Shown here one piece after another: positions 17,786 through 28,772 of a stretch of 64,000 nucleotides of DNA. The notes under the pieces were generated by a model. The model made no database searches, was not told the origin of the DNA, and saw only the letters and a program-made list of their open reading frames with translations. Numbering within the stretch: the stretch's first letter is position 1; each line of letters begins with the position of its first letter. Origin of the DNA: a bacterium (GTDB taxonomy: Bacteria > Myxococcota > UBA727 > JAUIJE01); contig JAUIJE010000003.1 of the NCBI GenBank assembly GCA_030431455.1, positions 638,360 to 702,359 of the forward strand, read 5' to 3'. Both the position numbers and the translations under genes were made by a program.

Positions 17786-18409
17786 TCATTCAGCGGCGTC
17801 GGGGTCGGCGTCGTCCGCGGGGGCGTCGGCGGCCGGGGCGCCGTCCGCGGCTTCGGCGGGGGGGGCGGCTTGGTCCGCCGCGGCCTGTTCGACCAGAGGC
17901 TTGAGCGCGGCCAGGCCCTTTTCGTAGTCGGCGCCGATCATGTCGTCCATGCTCATGAACAGCCCCATGGCTTTGCCCATGAAGGTGTTGTCGCCGTGCA
18001 TGGTCCACGTGACCTTGGTGCCTTCGCCTTCTTTGGCGAGCAGCACGTCGGTCTGGGCCTGGCTCTCGAACGGGGTGATGAAATGCAGGTCGATGGCGAC
18101 CTTCTCGTCGGGCACGCTCTCGATGATGGTCATCTTGCCTTGGCCGACGTCGTCATTGCCCACCCACTCATAGGTCGCGCCCTCCCCCGCGGGGGGATCG
18201 CTGTAGGTGGTCTTCATGTCGGGGTCGAGCTTCGACCACGGGCTCCACACATGCCACTGTTTAAAGTTGTTGGCGAAGGGGAACACCACCGCGGGCGGCG
18301 CCTTGACCACCACGCTGCGTTCGACGTGGTAGGTCGCCGGCTGCAACACGATCACAACCAGCAAAACGCCGAGCAACACGCCCAGCGCGATGAGAACTTT
18401 CTTGGCCAC
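17786..18409 (-). CDS. SRPBCC (START-like) domain protein with N-terminal membrane anchor
   Basis: The gene encodes 207 residues. Residues 5-22 form a transmembrane helix. The SRPBCC fold follows (about 28-165), with YHVERSVVVKAPPAVVFPFANNFKQW and WSPWSKLDP near its start and a GTKVTWTMHGDN strand later, as in polyketide-cyclase-like proteins that bind small hydrophobic ligands. The last 35 residues are Ala/Asp/Pro-rich and probably disordered. The ligand is unknown. A dispersed 13-base motif copy (18459-18471) lies about 50 bases upstream of the start. Confidence 0.8.
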   Translation of the reverse strand: MAKKVLIALGVLLGVLLVVIVLQPATYHVERSVVVKAPPAVVFPFANNFKQWHVWSPWSKLDPDMKTTYSDPPAGEGATYEWVGNDDVGQGKMTIIESVPDEKVAIDLHFITPFESQAQTDVLLAKEGEGTKVTWTMHGDNTFMGKAMGLFMSMDDMIGADYEKGLAALKPLVEQAAADQAAPPAEAADGAPAADAPADDADPDAAE

Positions 18410-18513
18410 GGTCCCTCCCCGGTGAGGAGGGAAAAATGCCCGGGGGCGCGGACAGGGTCAATGCATTTGCAGGGGTGGACAAATGCACACCGCGCCCCCG
18501 GGACGGGAGTGGG

Positions 18514-19035
18514 TCACACGAAGGCCGCGCTCGGCTCGGTCACCTCGGGCTGGCGGCCCGCGGCCACGTCGGCGTACCAGTCGGCCATGCGGTGGTTGAG
18601 GTCGGCGAGCCCGATGAAGAGGCGCTGGGCTTCTTTGTCGCCCGCGCGCTCGGCCTCTTGTTCGGCCACCTGCAGCGGCCGCAGCATCTCGTGGTGAATC
18701 TCGCCCATGCGGAGGAGGTCCTGGCGGCTCACCACCGTGCGGCGGGCGCCGACCTCGAGGCAGGACGCGTCGCTCAGCACCTCGGGGGTGTCGATGTCGG
18801 CCCGGTCGAGATACTGGCGAAGCTGCACCACCGCCTCGCCCAGCTCGGTCACGAGCATGCGGCGGTGGCCCTCGTCGCGGGCGGTGAGCGCACACGTCGG
18901 GGTCCACTTCATCGCGGTGGACTCGGCCCAGATGAGGGATGAGTCGGCGAGCACGCGCACCAGCCAACCGTCGACGGCGCGGCGGAGCCGGCGCTGCAGG
19001 CGTTGCCAAATCATTTCGTCGTGTTTGTCGGGCAT
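18514..19035 (-). CDS. Hypothetical helical protein
   Basis: The gene encodes 173 residues, mostly predicted helix, with an Arg-rich N-terminus (RLQRRLRRAVDGW) and no membrane segment or known motif. It starts 9 bases downstream of the stop of the pseudo-receiver gene and is probably its operon partner. A two-component or c-di-GMP accessory role is suggested only by the neighbourhood. Confidence 0.6.
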   Translation of the reverse strand: MPDKHDEMIWQRLQRRLRRAVDGWLVRVLADSSLIWAESTAMKWTPTCALTARDEGHRRMLVTELGEAVVQLRQYLDRADIDTPEVLSDASCLEVGARRTVVSRQDLLRMGEIHHEMLRPLQVAEQEAERAGDKEAQRLFIGLADLNHRMADWYADVAAGRQPEVTEPSAAFV

Positions 19036-19044
19036 CGGAGGCTC

Positions 19045-19485
19045 CTAGGCCGCGGGGGCGGTCTGCGGCAGAAGATGATCGTGAAACGGGTTGTGCCGGT
19101 CCAATGTTTCGGCGTGGCGGAGCTTGTGGCGCAGGCACTCGATGAGGGTGCCCGACGGCCAAGGCCGCACGAACAGGCGCTCCACCGTGCCGGTGGACAA
19201 GGCCTCGACGATGCCCGCCGGGCGGTCGTCGGCCAGCAAGATGCGCAAGCTGTCGGGTTGGCGGCGGGCGCAGAACGACAACAGCTCCAGGCCGTTCATT
19301 TTGGGGAGGTCGTAGACGCTCACCACCGCGGCCAAGGGCGCGCGCAGGATGCGGCGGAGGGCCTCTTTGGGCGTGGCCGCGATCTCGATGGTGTACCGAT
19401 TCTCGTCGAGCGCCGCGCGCAGCATCGACACCAGGCCGCGGGAGGCGGCGATGACGAGGATGGGAGCGGGGGCGGGCTTTGGCAT
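19045..19485 (-). CDS. Degenerate response-regulator receiver domain
   Basis: The gene encodes 146 residues from the ATG at 19485 (MPKPAPAPILVIAAS). The length and hydrophobic pattern match a single CheY-like receiver, including the loop before P.MNGLELL. The usual phospho-acceptor Asp position (four residues before that Pro) is Val, the N-terminal acidic pair is absent (ILVIAASRG), and the conserved Lys is Arg (FVRPWPSGTL). It is therefore a pseudo-receiver that probably works by protein binding rather than phosphorylation. An inverted repeat that may be an operator lies upstream at 19613-19632. Confidence 0.7.
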   Translation of the reverse strand: MPKPAPAPILVIAASRGLVSMLRAALDENRYTIEIAATPKEALRRILRAPLAAVVSVYDLPKMNGLELLSFCARRQPDSLRILLADDRPAGIVEALSTGTVERLFVRPWPSGTLIECLRHKLRHAETLDRHNPFHDHLLPQTAPAA

Positions 19486-19612
19486 GAGGGGGTCGGTCCT
19501 TTTCTGCCCTGAATAAAGCAACCGACGTGCCACGCAGGACGTGGCCTGGGCGTGGGCTTTCCGCGATCAGCGTGGTTCATCGTCGGGGGCCAGATGTGTC
19601 TTGGGTCGTCTC

Positions 19613-19632
19613 ATGTCTCAAGCGTGAGACAT
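19613..19632. promoter_or_regulatory. Perfect inverted repeat ATGTCTCA-N4-TGAGACAT
   Basis: Two 8-base arms with a 4-base centre lie in the 176-base gap between the sigma-54 activator stop and the pseudo-receiver start. The same half-site (TGTCTCA) recurs several times upstream of the HDOD gene near 25.8 kb, which suggests a shared regulator. Confidence 0.55.
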
Positions 19633-19661
19633 GGCGTCCGGGACGTGACGGGGAGGACCGG

Positions 19662-21250
<1,589 letters not shown>

Positions 21251-21251
<1 letters not shown>

Positions 21252-22360
21252 CAGCGCCCCCCGCGGTAGTCGGGAATGGTGAAGAAAAACTCTGTGCCCA
21301 CCCCGAGGGTGGACTCAACCCACACCCGGCCCCCGTGGCCCTCGACGAGCTCCTTGACGATGGCGAGCCCGAGGCCGCTGCCCCCCACCGAACGGGTGGC
21401 GCGGTTGTCGACCCGGAAAAACCGCGAGAAGAGCTGCTCGACCGCTTCTTCGGGAATGCCGATGCCCTGGTCCCGGACAGACACAATCACATTGTCATCT
21501 TCCGAGCGTGACACCGTGACCCCGATGGGCCCGCCGTCGGGGGAGAACTTCACCGCGTTGGACAGCAAGTTCATCAGGACCTGCCGGATGCGGTCGGCGT
21601 CGATGGCCACCTTGGGCAGGCGCGGCTCGACCGAGAGGTCGAAGGTGTGTTTGTCCTCGCGCTGCAGGGCGAAGGTCGCGACCTGCTCTCGCACCAGCGC
21701 GCCAAAGTCGTCGGTGACGTCGAGCTGGAAGCGCATCTTGCCCGCTTCGATCTTTTGGATGTCGAGGAAGTCGCTGATGAGGTCGGTGAGCCGTTCGGTC
21801 TCGCCGAGGATGATCTTGAGGAACGCCTTTTGGTCCGCCCGGGGCAGGTCGCGCTCGTAGAGCAGCTCGGCGAAGCCACGCAGGCTCGTCAGCGGGGTGC
21901 GCAGCTCGTGGTTCACGGTGGCGAGCAGCTCGTCTTTCATGCGGTCGACCGCGAGCAGCTCGGAGATGTCGTGCAGCACGGTGACGACCCCCACCGGCTC
22001 GTCGGTGGGCAGCCGGATCACCGACGAGCGCGCTTCGTATTCGCGCTCCTTGATGGTCAGCTTGCGCACCACGGTGCCGAAGCCGCCGTTTTTCATCGCC
22101 CCGATGACGCGGCGGAGGTCGGCGGATTCGAGGGACGAGATGTTGTGCCCGCGCAGGTCGAGGCCGCTGGCGTCGAGCACGTCCTCACAGGCCCCGTTGA
22201 GGTGCACGATGGTCTCGTTGAGGTCGGTGACGATCAACGCCTCGGAGATGGCCTCGATGATCGCCGCGGCCGAGAGGACGCCGCTGGTGGACGACTCCGC
22301 GGGGGGCAGGTCGACCCCGACGCCCTCGTCTGACACCAGTACGGTGTAGCGGCGGTTCAT
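21251..22360 (-). CDS. PAS-domain sensor histidine kinase
   Basis: The gene encodes 369 residues with no transmembrane helix, so it is cytoplasmic. A PAS domain (about 30-135, IIEAISEALIVTDLNETIVHLN) leads into HisKA with the H-box VNHELRTPLTSLRGF and an HATPase domain with N box (QVLMNLLSNAVKFSP), DQGIGIP, FSRFF and GSGLGLAI. All catalytic boxes look intact. It lies between the HD-GYP gene and the sigma-54 activator in a leftward operon. The CheY-like regulator two genes upstream is the likely phosphate acceptor, because the activator has no receiver. Confidence 0.92.
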
Positions 22361-22366
22361 GACCGG

Positions 22367-23191
22367 TCAGCGCTCCTCGGGGACGCTGTGGGTGTCGAAG
22401 ATCTCCGCGAACTCGTCGTGCATTTCCTTGAACGCCGCGAGCACGTCAGGGTCGAAGTGCTCGGGGATGGTGCGCCCGTCGCCCTTGGTGATGATGTCGT
22501 AGGCCTTTTGGGCGGAGAACGGCGGCTTGTAGCACCGGCGCGAACGCAACGCGTCGTAGCAGTCGACCAACCCCACGATGCGCCCGGCGAGGGGGATCTC
22601 TTCTCCCTTGAGCTTTCGTGGATAGCCGCTGCCGTCCCACTTTTCGTGATGGGTGAAGGCGATGTCGGCCGCGCACTTGAGCAGCTCCGATCGGGTGCCT
22701 TTGAGCAAGCTCGCCCCGATGCCGGGGTGGGTCTGCATCGTGGCCCACTCGTCTTTGTCGAGGGGCCCGCGCTTGCCGAGGATGGCGTCGGGGATGCCGA
22801 TCTTGCCCACGTCGTGCAGGGGCGCGGCGGCGGCGATGCGGTCGACCTCCTCGGACCCGAGCCCGAGATACTGCGCCACCCGCCGCGAATAGGAGGCGAT
22901 GCGCAACAGGTGGCTGCCGGTCTCCTCGTCGCGGAACCGGGCCGCGCGCAACAGCCGGCACATGGTGTCGTAGTAGGCCTCCTCGAGCTCGGCCGCGAGC
23001 TCTTTCATCGCGGTGTAGGTCCCGCGGATGTCGGCGGCGTAGTTCTGCAACTGTTGCTGCGCGACCTTGAGGGCGTCCTCGGGGCTGAGGTGTGAGGTGT
23101 TGGGCAACACCGGGACCGGACCGGGCACGATGTTGTCGAGGGGGGCATCGAAGTTGAGCTCGATGTCGTGGTCTTCCAGGCTGGCTTTCAT
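22367..23191 (-). CDS. HD-GYP domain protein (predicted cyclic-di-GMP phosphodiesterase)
   Basis: The gene encodes 274 residues. The HD motif appears in [11 protein letters not shown] and the GYP motif in [11 protein letters not shown], both complete, so hydrolysis of cyclic di-GMP is expected. An N-terminal 80-residue region has a short helix predicted as coiled coil and no receiver. Its ATG overlaps the stop of the CheY-like gene by four bases (ATGA), so the separate regulator may act with it like the usual receiver-HD-GYP fusion protein. Confidence 0.92.
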   Translation of the reverse strand: MKASLEDHDIELNFDAPLDNIVPGPVPVLPNTSHLSPEDALKVAQQQLQNYAADIRGTYTAMKELAAELEEAYYDTMCRLLRAARFRDEETGSHLLRIASYSRRVAQYLGLGSEEVDRIAAAAPLHDVGKIGIPDAILGKRGPLDKDEWATMQTHPGIGASLLKGTRSELLKCAADIAFTHHEKWDGSGYPRKLKGEEIPLAGRIVGLVDCYDALRSRRCYKPPFSAQKAYDIITKGDGRTIPEHFDPDVLAAFKEMHDEFAEIFDTHSVPEER

Positions 23192-23553
23192 TTGAGAACC
23201 TCGTCGACGCGTTGGAGAAGCTCCAAGGGACTGAACGGTTTGATCAGGTAGGCATGCACGTCGAGGGCATTGCCCTCGTCTACATCGGCCTTTTGGCCGC
23301 GGGCGGTCAGCATGATCACCGGGATCCCGGCGGTGAGGGGGTCGTCCTTGAGGCGCGCGGCGACCTCTACGCCGGTCATGCCCGGCATCATCCAGTCGAG
23401 CACGATGAGGTCAGGGTGCTCTTTGCGGGCGGTGGCGAGCGCGCTCTCGCCGTCGGTGACCTCGATGATGCGGTACGCGGGATCGCTCAGGGTGGTGGAC
23501 ACCAACAGGCGCAGATTGGGCTCGTCGTCGGCCAACAAAATCGTCTTCATCAT
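23188..23553 (-). CDS. CheY-like single-domain response regulator
   Basis: The gene encodes 121 residues, a complete receiver: acidic pair in LLADDEPN, phospho-acceptor Asp in [16 protein letters not shown], Thr in VIMLTARG and Lys in YLIKPFSP. No output domain is attached. Start and stop codons overlap those of both neighbours by four bases. It probably carries a signal from the PAS kinase to the HD-GYP protein or sigma-54 activator by contact. The second codon is also ATG, so the start is uncertain by one residue. Confidence 0.93.
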   Translation of the reverse strand: MMKTILLADDEPNLRLLVSTTLSDPAYRIIEVTDGESALATARKEHPDLIVLDWMMPGMTGVEVAARLKDDPLTAGIPVIMLTARGQKADVDEGNALDVHAYLIKPFSPLELLQRVDEVLK

Positions 23554-24320
23554 CGCTCTCCTTCATCACCGGTCTGGGCGAGCGGGAAATGCAGCACCCA
23601 GCGCCGGTCGTCGTCAGCGCCCTCGCTGGAGAACCGACCGCCCGCCTCCCGCAGCGCGTAGAACGCGCGGTCGAGGTAGTCGCGATCGGAGGGGTCGGCG
23701 GCGTAGGGCACCACCGCGCCCACCGCGACACAAACACTCGCGCCGATGACGTCGGCGCGCACCGAGACCGCCCGGGCGCCCTCCGGCTGATGGGCCAAGC
23801 CCATGCACACGTGCAACAGGCTTGCCACCAATACGTTGGCGCACAGGTCGGTGGACAAGGCCACCGGGGGAAGCATCTCGGGCGCGTTCCAGAGGATTTC
23901 GGTCCCGGCGTGGCGGGCCACCGAGTGGCACAGACGCACCGCCGCGGACGTCGCCCGCACGATGTCGCCGGGGTCTTCGCCGCCGGGGTGAATCGCCCGG
24001 GCCGCGGACACGAAGTCGATCAGCTGCTGGGCCCCGTAGCCGATGTCGTCGACCACCTCGGGGTAGTCCGCGCGCAGATCCTCGACGTCAGGGTCTTGGC
24101 GGGGCGGCCATTGCGCCACAGTGTCATTGCTTTGTTGCAGCCGTTGGGCGCCCGCGAGCATGTAGCTCACCGGCTGGGCCGCGTCGTGAAAGAAGCGCCG
24201 GGCCACGCGCGACCAGGTCTGCAGCCACAATGGCGTGGGCGGCGAGGGCGGCGGTTCCCGATCGGGGTGCGCCGCGTCGCGCTGCTGCTGGAGTTCGTGG
24301 AAAGAAGGGACGTAGGTCAT
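23550..24320 (-). CDS. Histidine-kinase-like or phosphotransfer protein with a degenerate ATPase domain
   Basis: The gene encodes 256 residues from the ATG at 24320; a longer frame exists to 24422, but its start has no ribosome site. The segment FFHDAAQPVSYMLAGAQRLQQ resembles a HisKA H-box (HDLRQPL type) in a two-helix hairpin. The C-terminal half has the layout of an HATPase domain but lacks clear N, G1 and G2 boxes. Such proteins can act as phosphotransfer dimers. It is the first gene of the leftward signalling operon and overlaps the CheY-like gene by four bases. Confidence 0.6.
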   Translation of the reverse strand: MTYVPSFHELQQQRDAAHPDREPPPSPPTPLWLQTWSRVARRFFHDAAQPVSYMLAGAQRLQQSNDTVAQWPPRQDPDVEDLRADYPEVVDDIGYGAQQLIDFVSAARAIHPGGEDPGDIVRATSAAVRLCHSVARHAGTEILWNAPEMLPPVALSTDLCANVLVASLLHVCMGLAHQPEGARAVSVRADVIGASVCVAVGAVVPYAADPSDRDYLDRAFYALREAGGRFSSEGADDDRRWVLHFPLAQTGDEGER

Positions 24321-24425
24321 GCGGCGATCATTGGCGCAGCCGCCGGGCGGCGGCCAGTTCTCGGTGGTTGTGGACCCGGCGGGCCCCACCCCGCGGAGGG
24401 CAAAAGTGGAAATCGTAGACAACGG

Positions 24426-24455
24426 AGAATAGCGGCAAGGTCATGTCGATCTCAA
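24426..24455 (-). promoter_or_regulatory. Sigma-70-type promoter candidate for the signalling operon
   Basis: On the minus strand TTGAGA (24455-24450) and TATTCT (24431-24426) are separated by 18 bases. Transcription would begin near 24419, about 100 bases before the ATG at 24320. It lies between the leftward HDOD stop (24478) and the operon start, so the position is reasonable. Confidence 0.35.
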
Positions 24456-24477
24456 TTCGCGCCCCGAAAGGTCCGGT

Positions 24478-25716
24478 TTATGCGCTCTGCTCCAGGACCC
24501 GGCTCGCGGCCCAGAAGTCACGCTTGACCTGGGCCGAGGCGCAGAAGAGCTGGAACTCGATGCTGTGCAGGCGGCCCTGAAGCCGGCAAGACTTGACGGT
24601 GCAGAACAGCGGCAATGGCTGTTCGCCCTGGATGGCGAAGCGCACCTCGGTCACGAAGTTGGGTTCCAGCGGGTTTTCCGAGAGGATGAAGAAGCCGTTG
24701 CGCTGGACCTGGACCACCGGGTGGTCGGTGCCGGTGGACTGGACCCAGGCGGTGGCCACGCCCGCGGGCATGGCCGGCTCGACCGCGTCGTGGATGTTGT
24801 CTTGGATCCAGGTCGTGGGCGAGCGGGCCGGGAACTGCATCTTGGCCGCGTCGACCAACGCCAAAAAAGAGGTGGGCAACCGGGCCAGGGCCTTGTCACA
24901 GGCGGCCTTGGACGCGCACTCTCCCGCGACGAGACCCTCGAGCAGCGACGTGGGCAGACCGGGGTCGCGGAACAGATGGTCCACGATGCGCGACACCGTG
25001 CGGATGAGCCGCACCGCGTCGCGGTGGGGGCCGGCCCCGTCGGGGTCGTCGAGATAGGTGAGCACCTCGCGCACCGGCGAGGGCAGCTCCCACTTGGCCG
25101 CGACCGCCGCGCTCAGCTCAGCGTGGTAGCGCGAGATGACGTCGAGCCAGTCGTTGAGGGTGAGGGCGCGGGCCTCGTCGTGGTCGGCGATGACCTGCTC
25201 GACCGCGCTCACCGCCATGATGCGACCGAAGTCGTACAGGAGCCCACACAGCTGGGCGGTGTCGCTGTCGAGGACTTTGCCCGACCCGGCGACCTCGCGC
25301 GCGAACACGCTGGCCGCGAGCCCGCGTTGCCACAGGACGCGCCGCACGTCGGAGAGGGGACCGCCGGTGTTGACGGTCCCGGACATGGCGCTGCCGATGG
25401 CGAGGGCGACCAAGTCCTTGAACCCGATGCGGGCCAACGCCGCGGGCACCGAGGTGGCCGGCTTGGCCGCCGCGAACCGGCTGCCGTTGGCCGCGCGCAA
25501 CACCGCCGCGCACAGGCCTTGGTCCCGGGCGATGACGTCCGCCACCGACGAGACGCTGGCGTTGCCTTCCGACAACATGCGCTGCAGCTGAAACGCGACC
25601 GCGGGGACGGGCGGTACCTTCACCTTGTCCGCGGCGATCAACTCGACGATGGCCTCGTCAATGTCGAGCGGCAGGCTCACGTCCATCTCGACGGCAAAGA
25701 AATCGTCCGCGCCCAC
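24478..25716 (-). CDS. HDOD-domain protein with C-terminal PilZ-like region
   Basis: The gene encodes 412 residues if it starts at the GTG at 25716, which follows GGAGG with ideal spacing; an ATG further upstream (25797) has no such site. Residues about 15-230 match HDOD (VPPVPAVAFQLQRMLS, DVIARDQGLCAAVLRAANGS, RIGFKDLVALAIGS), a non-catalytic relative of HD phosphohydrolases used in signalling. The last 100 residues (NGFFILSENPLEPNFVTEVRF and following strands) look like a PilZ barrel, without a clear RxxxR motif. It may respond to or relay c-di-GMP, in line with the adjoining operon. Confidence 0.75.
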   Translation of the reverse strand: MGADDFFAVEMDVSLPLDIDEAIVELIAADKVKVPPVPAVAFQLQRMLSEGNASVSSVADVIARDQGLCAAVLRAANGSRFAAAKPATSVPAALARIGFKDLVALAIGSAMSGTVNTGGPLSDVRRVLWQRGLAASVFAREVAGSGKVLDSDTAQLCGLLYDFGRIMAVSAVEQVIADHDEARALTLNDWLDVISRYHAELSAAVAAKWELPSPVREVLTYLDDPDGAGPHRDAVRLIRTVSRIVDHLFRDPGLPTSLLEGLVAGECASKAACDKALARLPTSFLALVDAAKMQFPARSPTTWIQDNIHDAVEPAMPAGVATAWVQSTGTDHPVVQVQRNGFFILSENPLEPNFVTEVRFAIQGEQPLPLFCTVKSCRLQGRLHSIEFQLFCASAQVKRDFWAASRVLEQSA

Positions 25717-25789
25717 ACACCCTCCAAGTGCAGTTGGTTCGTCGGTCCATCGGCACGTGAAACAAGATCTCAAACGAATCAAAACCGGC

Positions 25790-25887
25790 TGAGACATCTG
25801 TCTCGTCGTGTCTCAGGCGTCTCAACCCGCGACCGTGCGCGGCCGGGCGCCCGGGGCGCGCCCGGGCTGAACCAAATCATGTCTCAG
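25790..25887. promoter_or_regulatory. Cluster of TGTCTCA/TGAGACA half-sites
   Basis: The palindrome GAGACA-TC-TGTCTC lies at 25791-25804, with further TGTCTCA copies at 25809-25815 and 25880-25886 and a partial GTCTCAA near 25819. The arms match the perfect inverted repeat at 19613-19632. This looks like multiple operator sites for one regulator upstream of the HDOD gene. Confidence 0.5.
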
Positions 25888-26028
25888 CCGCCGTTCATTT
25901 GCCCTGGTGGGCGAAATCGCACGACGCCTCGCTGACGCCGTCGTCAACCGCGTGACTGCGCCATAGCGACATCGTCCGACATGTGGCGAAGGGCCATTTT
26001 TGTGGCGAACCGGGCCGGAACTCTGACG

Positions 26029-26043
26029 CGGCACGGACCTTGT
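26029..26043 (+). promoter_or_regulatory. Possible sigma-54 promoter of the activator gene
   Basis: The sequence C-GGCACG-GACC-TTGT has the -24 element and spacing of a sigma-54 promoter, but the -12 element ends in GT instead of GC. It is 59 bases upstream of the ATG at 26102. This is a weak match; self-activation would be plausible for this class. Confidence 0.3.
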
Positions 26044-26101
26044 AATGACACCCGCGTCACCGACATCACGTCTTCAGCCACCCCCGCTAGGAGAACCACC
26101 C

Positions 26102-27295
26102 ATGCCCGACGGCGCGCTCAACATCCCCTCCATCAACATTGTGAACGACAGCAACGTGGTGTGCGACACGCACTCCCCGGTGGCCGCCCTGCTCCGCACC
26201 GTCGGACGCATCGCCACCTCCGACGCCACCGTGCTGCTCACCGGGGAGACCGGCACCGGCAAGGAAGTGTTCGCCCGCGAAATCCACAACCACTGGAAGA
26301 ACGCCACCGGGGCCGACGGCGCGTTTGTCCCCGTCAACTGTGCGGCGATTCCCGAGAGCCTGCTCGAGGCGGAGCTGTTCGGCCACGCCAAAGGCGCGTT
26401 CACCGGCGCGACCTGCGCCCGCAAAGGCCGCGTGGCCATGGCCGAGGGCGGCACCCTGTTCCTCGACGAAATCGGTGAGCTCCCCCTCGGCCCGCAGGTC
26501 AAACTGCTCCGCCTGCTCCAAGAGCGCACCTACGAACCCGTGGGCGACGCCCGCACCGTGCGCGCCAACTTCCGCCTGGTCGCCGCCACCAACAAAGACC
26601 TCAAAGAAGAGGTGCGCGCCGGCCGGTTCCGCGAAGACCTTTACTACCGGCTGTTCGTGTTCCCCATGGAGCTGCCCCCCCTCCGCGAGCGCCGCATGGA
26701 CGTCGCCCCCCTGGTGCAACACTTCTGGTCGCAGCTCGGTGAGACCCGCCCCTTCACCACCGCCGCCCTCGACAAGCTGGCGCAGTATGATTGGCCGGGC
26801 AACGTGCGCGAACTGCAAAACCTCGTCGAGCGCATCAGCGTGTGTGCGGAAAGCGCCATCATCGACGTGCGCGACCTGCCCCTGACCTACCGCGACGACC
26901 ACCACGCCGGGCCCGCCCTCGACCGCGGCATGGCCGACATCCGCGAAGCCGTGCGCCAGGTCGCCGACGGCCCGCGTGACCTGCCCGCCGACGAGCCCAT
27001 CCGGTTCACCGCCGCCGACGTGCCCGCGGCCGCCATTCCCCAAGGCCCCAAAAGCCCGGCCGCGGACTGGACGGTGAAGGCCGCCAGCGAGGCGCTCCCC
27101 GCCGACCTGCCCGCGTATCTCCGCGACCTCGAGTGGAGCTTCATCGAGCGCGCCCTCACCGAGACCGGCGGCAACAAACAAGCCGCCGCCCGCATGCTCG
27201 GCCTCGGCCGCACCACCCTCGTCGAGAAAATCCGTCGCCGCAAGCGCGAGATCCGCTCCGCCAACGCCGAAGCCCAAGTCTCTGCCAGCGCCTGA
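26102..27295 (+). CDS. Sigma-54-dependent activator adjacent to the flagellar cluster
   Basis: The gene encodes 397 residues from an ATG preceded by AGGAGAA. There is almost no N-terminal regulatory domain: the AAA+ module begins by residue 25. Walker A GETGTGKE is near residue 46, GAFTGA near 97 and LFLDEIGELP follows. A Fis-type helix-turn-helix closes the protein (NKQAAARMLGLGRTTLVEKIRRR). A short Asp/Pro linker separates the two. Being next to flgB and lacking a sensor, it could be the flagellar class-II activator, like FlrA/FleQ-type proteins cut to the core. This role is inferred from position and from the GG-N10-GC promoters of flgE and flgF. Confidence 0.9.
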   Translation: MPDGALNIPSINIVNDSNVVCDTHSPVAALLRTVGRIATSDATVLLTGETGTGKEVFAREIHNHWKNATGADGAFVPVNCAAIPESLLEAELFGHAKGAFTGATCARKGRVAMAEGGTLFLDEIGELPLGPQVKLLRLLQERTYEPVGDARTVRANFRLVAATNKDLKEEVRAGRFREDLYYRLFVFPMELPPLRERRMDVAPLVQHFWSQLGETRPFTTAALDKLAQYDWPGNVRELQNLVERISVCAESAIIDVRDLPLTYRDDHHAGPALDRGMADIREAVRQVADGPRDLPADEPIRFTAADVPAAAIPQGPKSPAADWTVKAASEALPADLPAYLRDLEWSFIERALTETGGNKQAAARMLGLGRTTLVEKIRRRKREIRSANAEAQVSASA

Positions 27296-27303
27296 GGTGA
27301 CCC

Positions 27304-28626
27304 ATGTGGACCCTGTCTGCGGCGCTGCTGCTCGCCGCCCAAACCGCGCAGCCCTCGCCCGCGGATGTCGCCCTCGTGCGCACCGCCCTCCGCGAAGTGA
27401 TTCCCCTCGGGGCCTCGACCGGCATTGAGCTGCACGTCGACCCCCTCGGCCGCCAGATCGTGCTCAAGGACCAACGGCCCGAGCACATCCTCGCCGCCAG
27501 CCGGGACTACCCGAGCGCGGTCTGTCCCGACGTGACCGCCTCGCGGGACGCGGTGACCCTGCGCTGCGAGACCTCAAAGATCGAGGCCCGCCTGCTGCCA
27601 CGGGCCCAGGGCATGATGCTCGAGATCAAACAGACCCTCGGGCCCCCGCAGTGGCCGGACAGCAGTGCCATTGGGCGGATCGTGTACGACCCCGCCGAGG
27701 TCAGCATCGGGGGCCCCTGCCCCGGCGACACCGACGCGGCCCAAGGGGAGTGCGCCTACGGGGCCGGTGACGTCGAAAAGGCCGTCGAGCACTGGAAACG
27801 CGCCCTCGCCACCGAGCACCGCGAATACGCGGCCGTGCGCCTCGGGGACGTGGCCGCCGAGCAACACGAGTGGAACCAAGCCGGCCAGATGTACACCTAC
27901 GCGGGCCGCAAAGGGCCCTGGGGCCGCTTGGCACTGGTGCGCCTGTGTGAGCTGCGCGGCTCGTGTTTTGAAAAGGGCCGCTACGCCCCGGGGTACGACA
28001 CCCTGGACCCGGCCGCCCTGGTCCCGGTGCTGCACGACGAAATGTTGCTGCGGGGCGCGCGCATCTTCGCGTTCAATGAAGACCTCAAGGGCGCCATCGA
28101 CCACATCCTCGCCGAGGGCAACACCACCCCCGAGGGGCACGTGTGCCACCGCGCCCCCGCGCTCTGCCAACGCCTGACCCTGGCCGCGTTTCGCCGCGGC
28201 GACGACGACGCCAAGGCCCGCGCCCTCGCTTTGTACATCACCCTGCCCGCCCGCTACGACACCCCGGTGTCGGTGCCCACCGCGCGTGAAGCCGCCAACA
28301 TGGCGGCCATGCTCGGCGCCCCCGGCTACGGCGCGGCCCTGCTCTCCGGGGTGTCGGACAAGGTGAGCGCGGCGGAGCTGCCCGACCACCTGCACCGCGC
28401 GGCCGAGCTGTACGTCGAGGCCAAGGACTTTGAGCGGGCCCGCATGGTGCTCAAGTTTGCACAGACATTGCCGCTCAAAAAAGAGCAACGCCTCGCGTTC
28501 GGCTCCATCGAAGGGGCGCTTCAGCCCGCGCCCCAAAAAGCCGAGCCCGTGCCCCCCGAAGTGCAGAAGGCGCGCGAGATTCTGGCGCGCCTGCGTCAGG
28601 GACGCGTCAAAGAACCGGCGCCGTAG
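27304..28626 (+). CDS. Exported protein with TPR-like helices
   Basis: The gene encodes 440 residues, starting 8 bases after the activator stop. A signal peptide (WTLSAALLLAAQTAQ) predicts export to the periplasm. An N-terminal beta-type domain (about 20-140) is followed by about 280 residues of helical pairs with TPR-like Ala/Leu spacing (for example AVEHWKRALATEHREYAAVRLGD). No known domain name can be assigned. Its place directly before flgB suggests a flagellar or envelope accessory role. The codons TTT GCA CAG ACA TTG at 28456-28470 form a perfect copy of the dispersed motif. Confidence 0.65.
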   Translation: MWTLSAALLLAAQTAQPSPADVALVRTALREVIPLGASTGIELHVDPLGRQIVLKDQRPEHILAASRDYPSAVCPDVTASRDAVTLRCETSKIEARLLPRAQGMMLEIKQTLGPPQWPDSSAIGRIVYDPAEVSIGGPCPGDTDAAQGECAYGAGDVEKAVEHWKRALATEHREYAAVRLGDVAAEQHEWNQAGQMYTYAGRKGPWGRLALVRLCELRGSCFEKGRYAPGYDTLDPAALVPVLHDEMLLRGARIFAFNEDLKGAIDHILAEGNTTPEGHVCHRAPALCQRLTLAAFRRGDDDAKARALALYITLPARYDTPVSVPTAREAANMAAMLGAPGYGAALLSGVSDKVSAAELPDHLHRAAELYVEAKDFERARMVLKFAQTLPLKKEQRLAFGSIEGALQPAPQKAEPVPPEVQKAREILARLRQGRVKEPAP

Positions 28627-28700
28627 ACGCGGGTTTGTGACGGGCCGCGGCCAGGGACAAAAAACCTGGCGGTACAACGCGGCCCGGCACGACGAGAGTC

Positions 28701-28715
28701 CGGCACGAATGTTGA
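28701..28715 (+). promoter_or_regulatory. Sigma-54 promoter candidate for flgB
   Basis: C-GGCACG-AATG-TTGA has the correct GG-to-GA distance and differs from the consensus only at the last -12 base (A for C) and the first base. A second, weaker GGCAC copy starts 17 bases earlier. The expected start point near 28727 is about 45 bases before the flgB ATG. Confidence 0.45.
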
Positions 28716-28772
28716 TCAAATAGAGAGCGAGACCGGCCTGGCGCCACAATCTCGACGACAAAAGGACCCGCC

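Larger units (their letters stand above)
25717..26101. other. Divergent regulatory region between the HDOD and sigma-54 activator genes
   Basis: This gap of 385 bases has no credible gene. It contains the TGTCTCA half-site cluster (25790-25887), AT-richer sequence at 25757-25785 and a -24/-12-like sequence near 26029. Both flanking genes are therefore probably controlled from here. Confidence 0.6.

Noticed and set aside
24321-24422. Longer start for the kinase-like gene
   Set aside because: The extension covers the probable operon leader and has no ribosome site.
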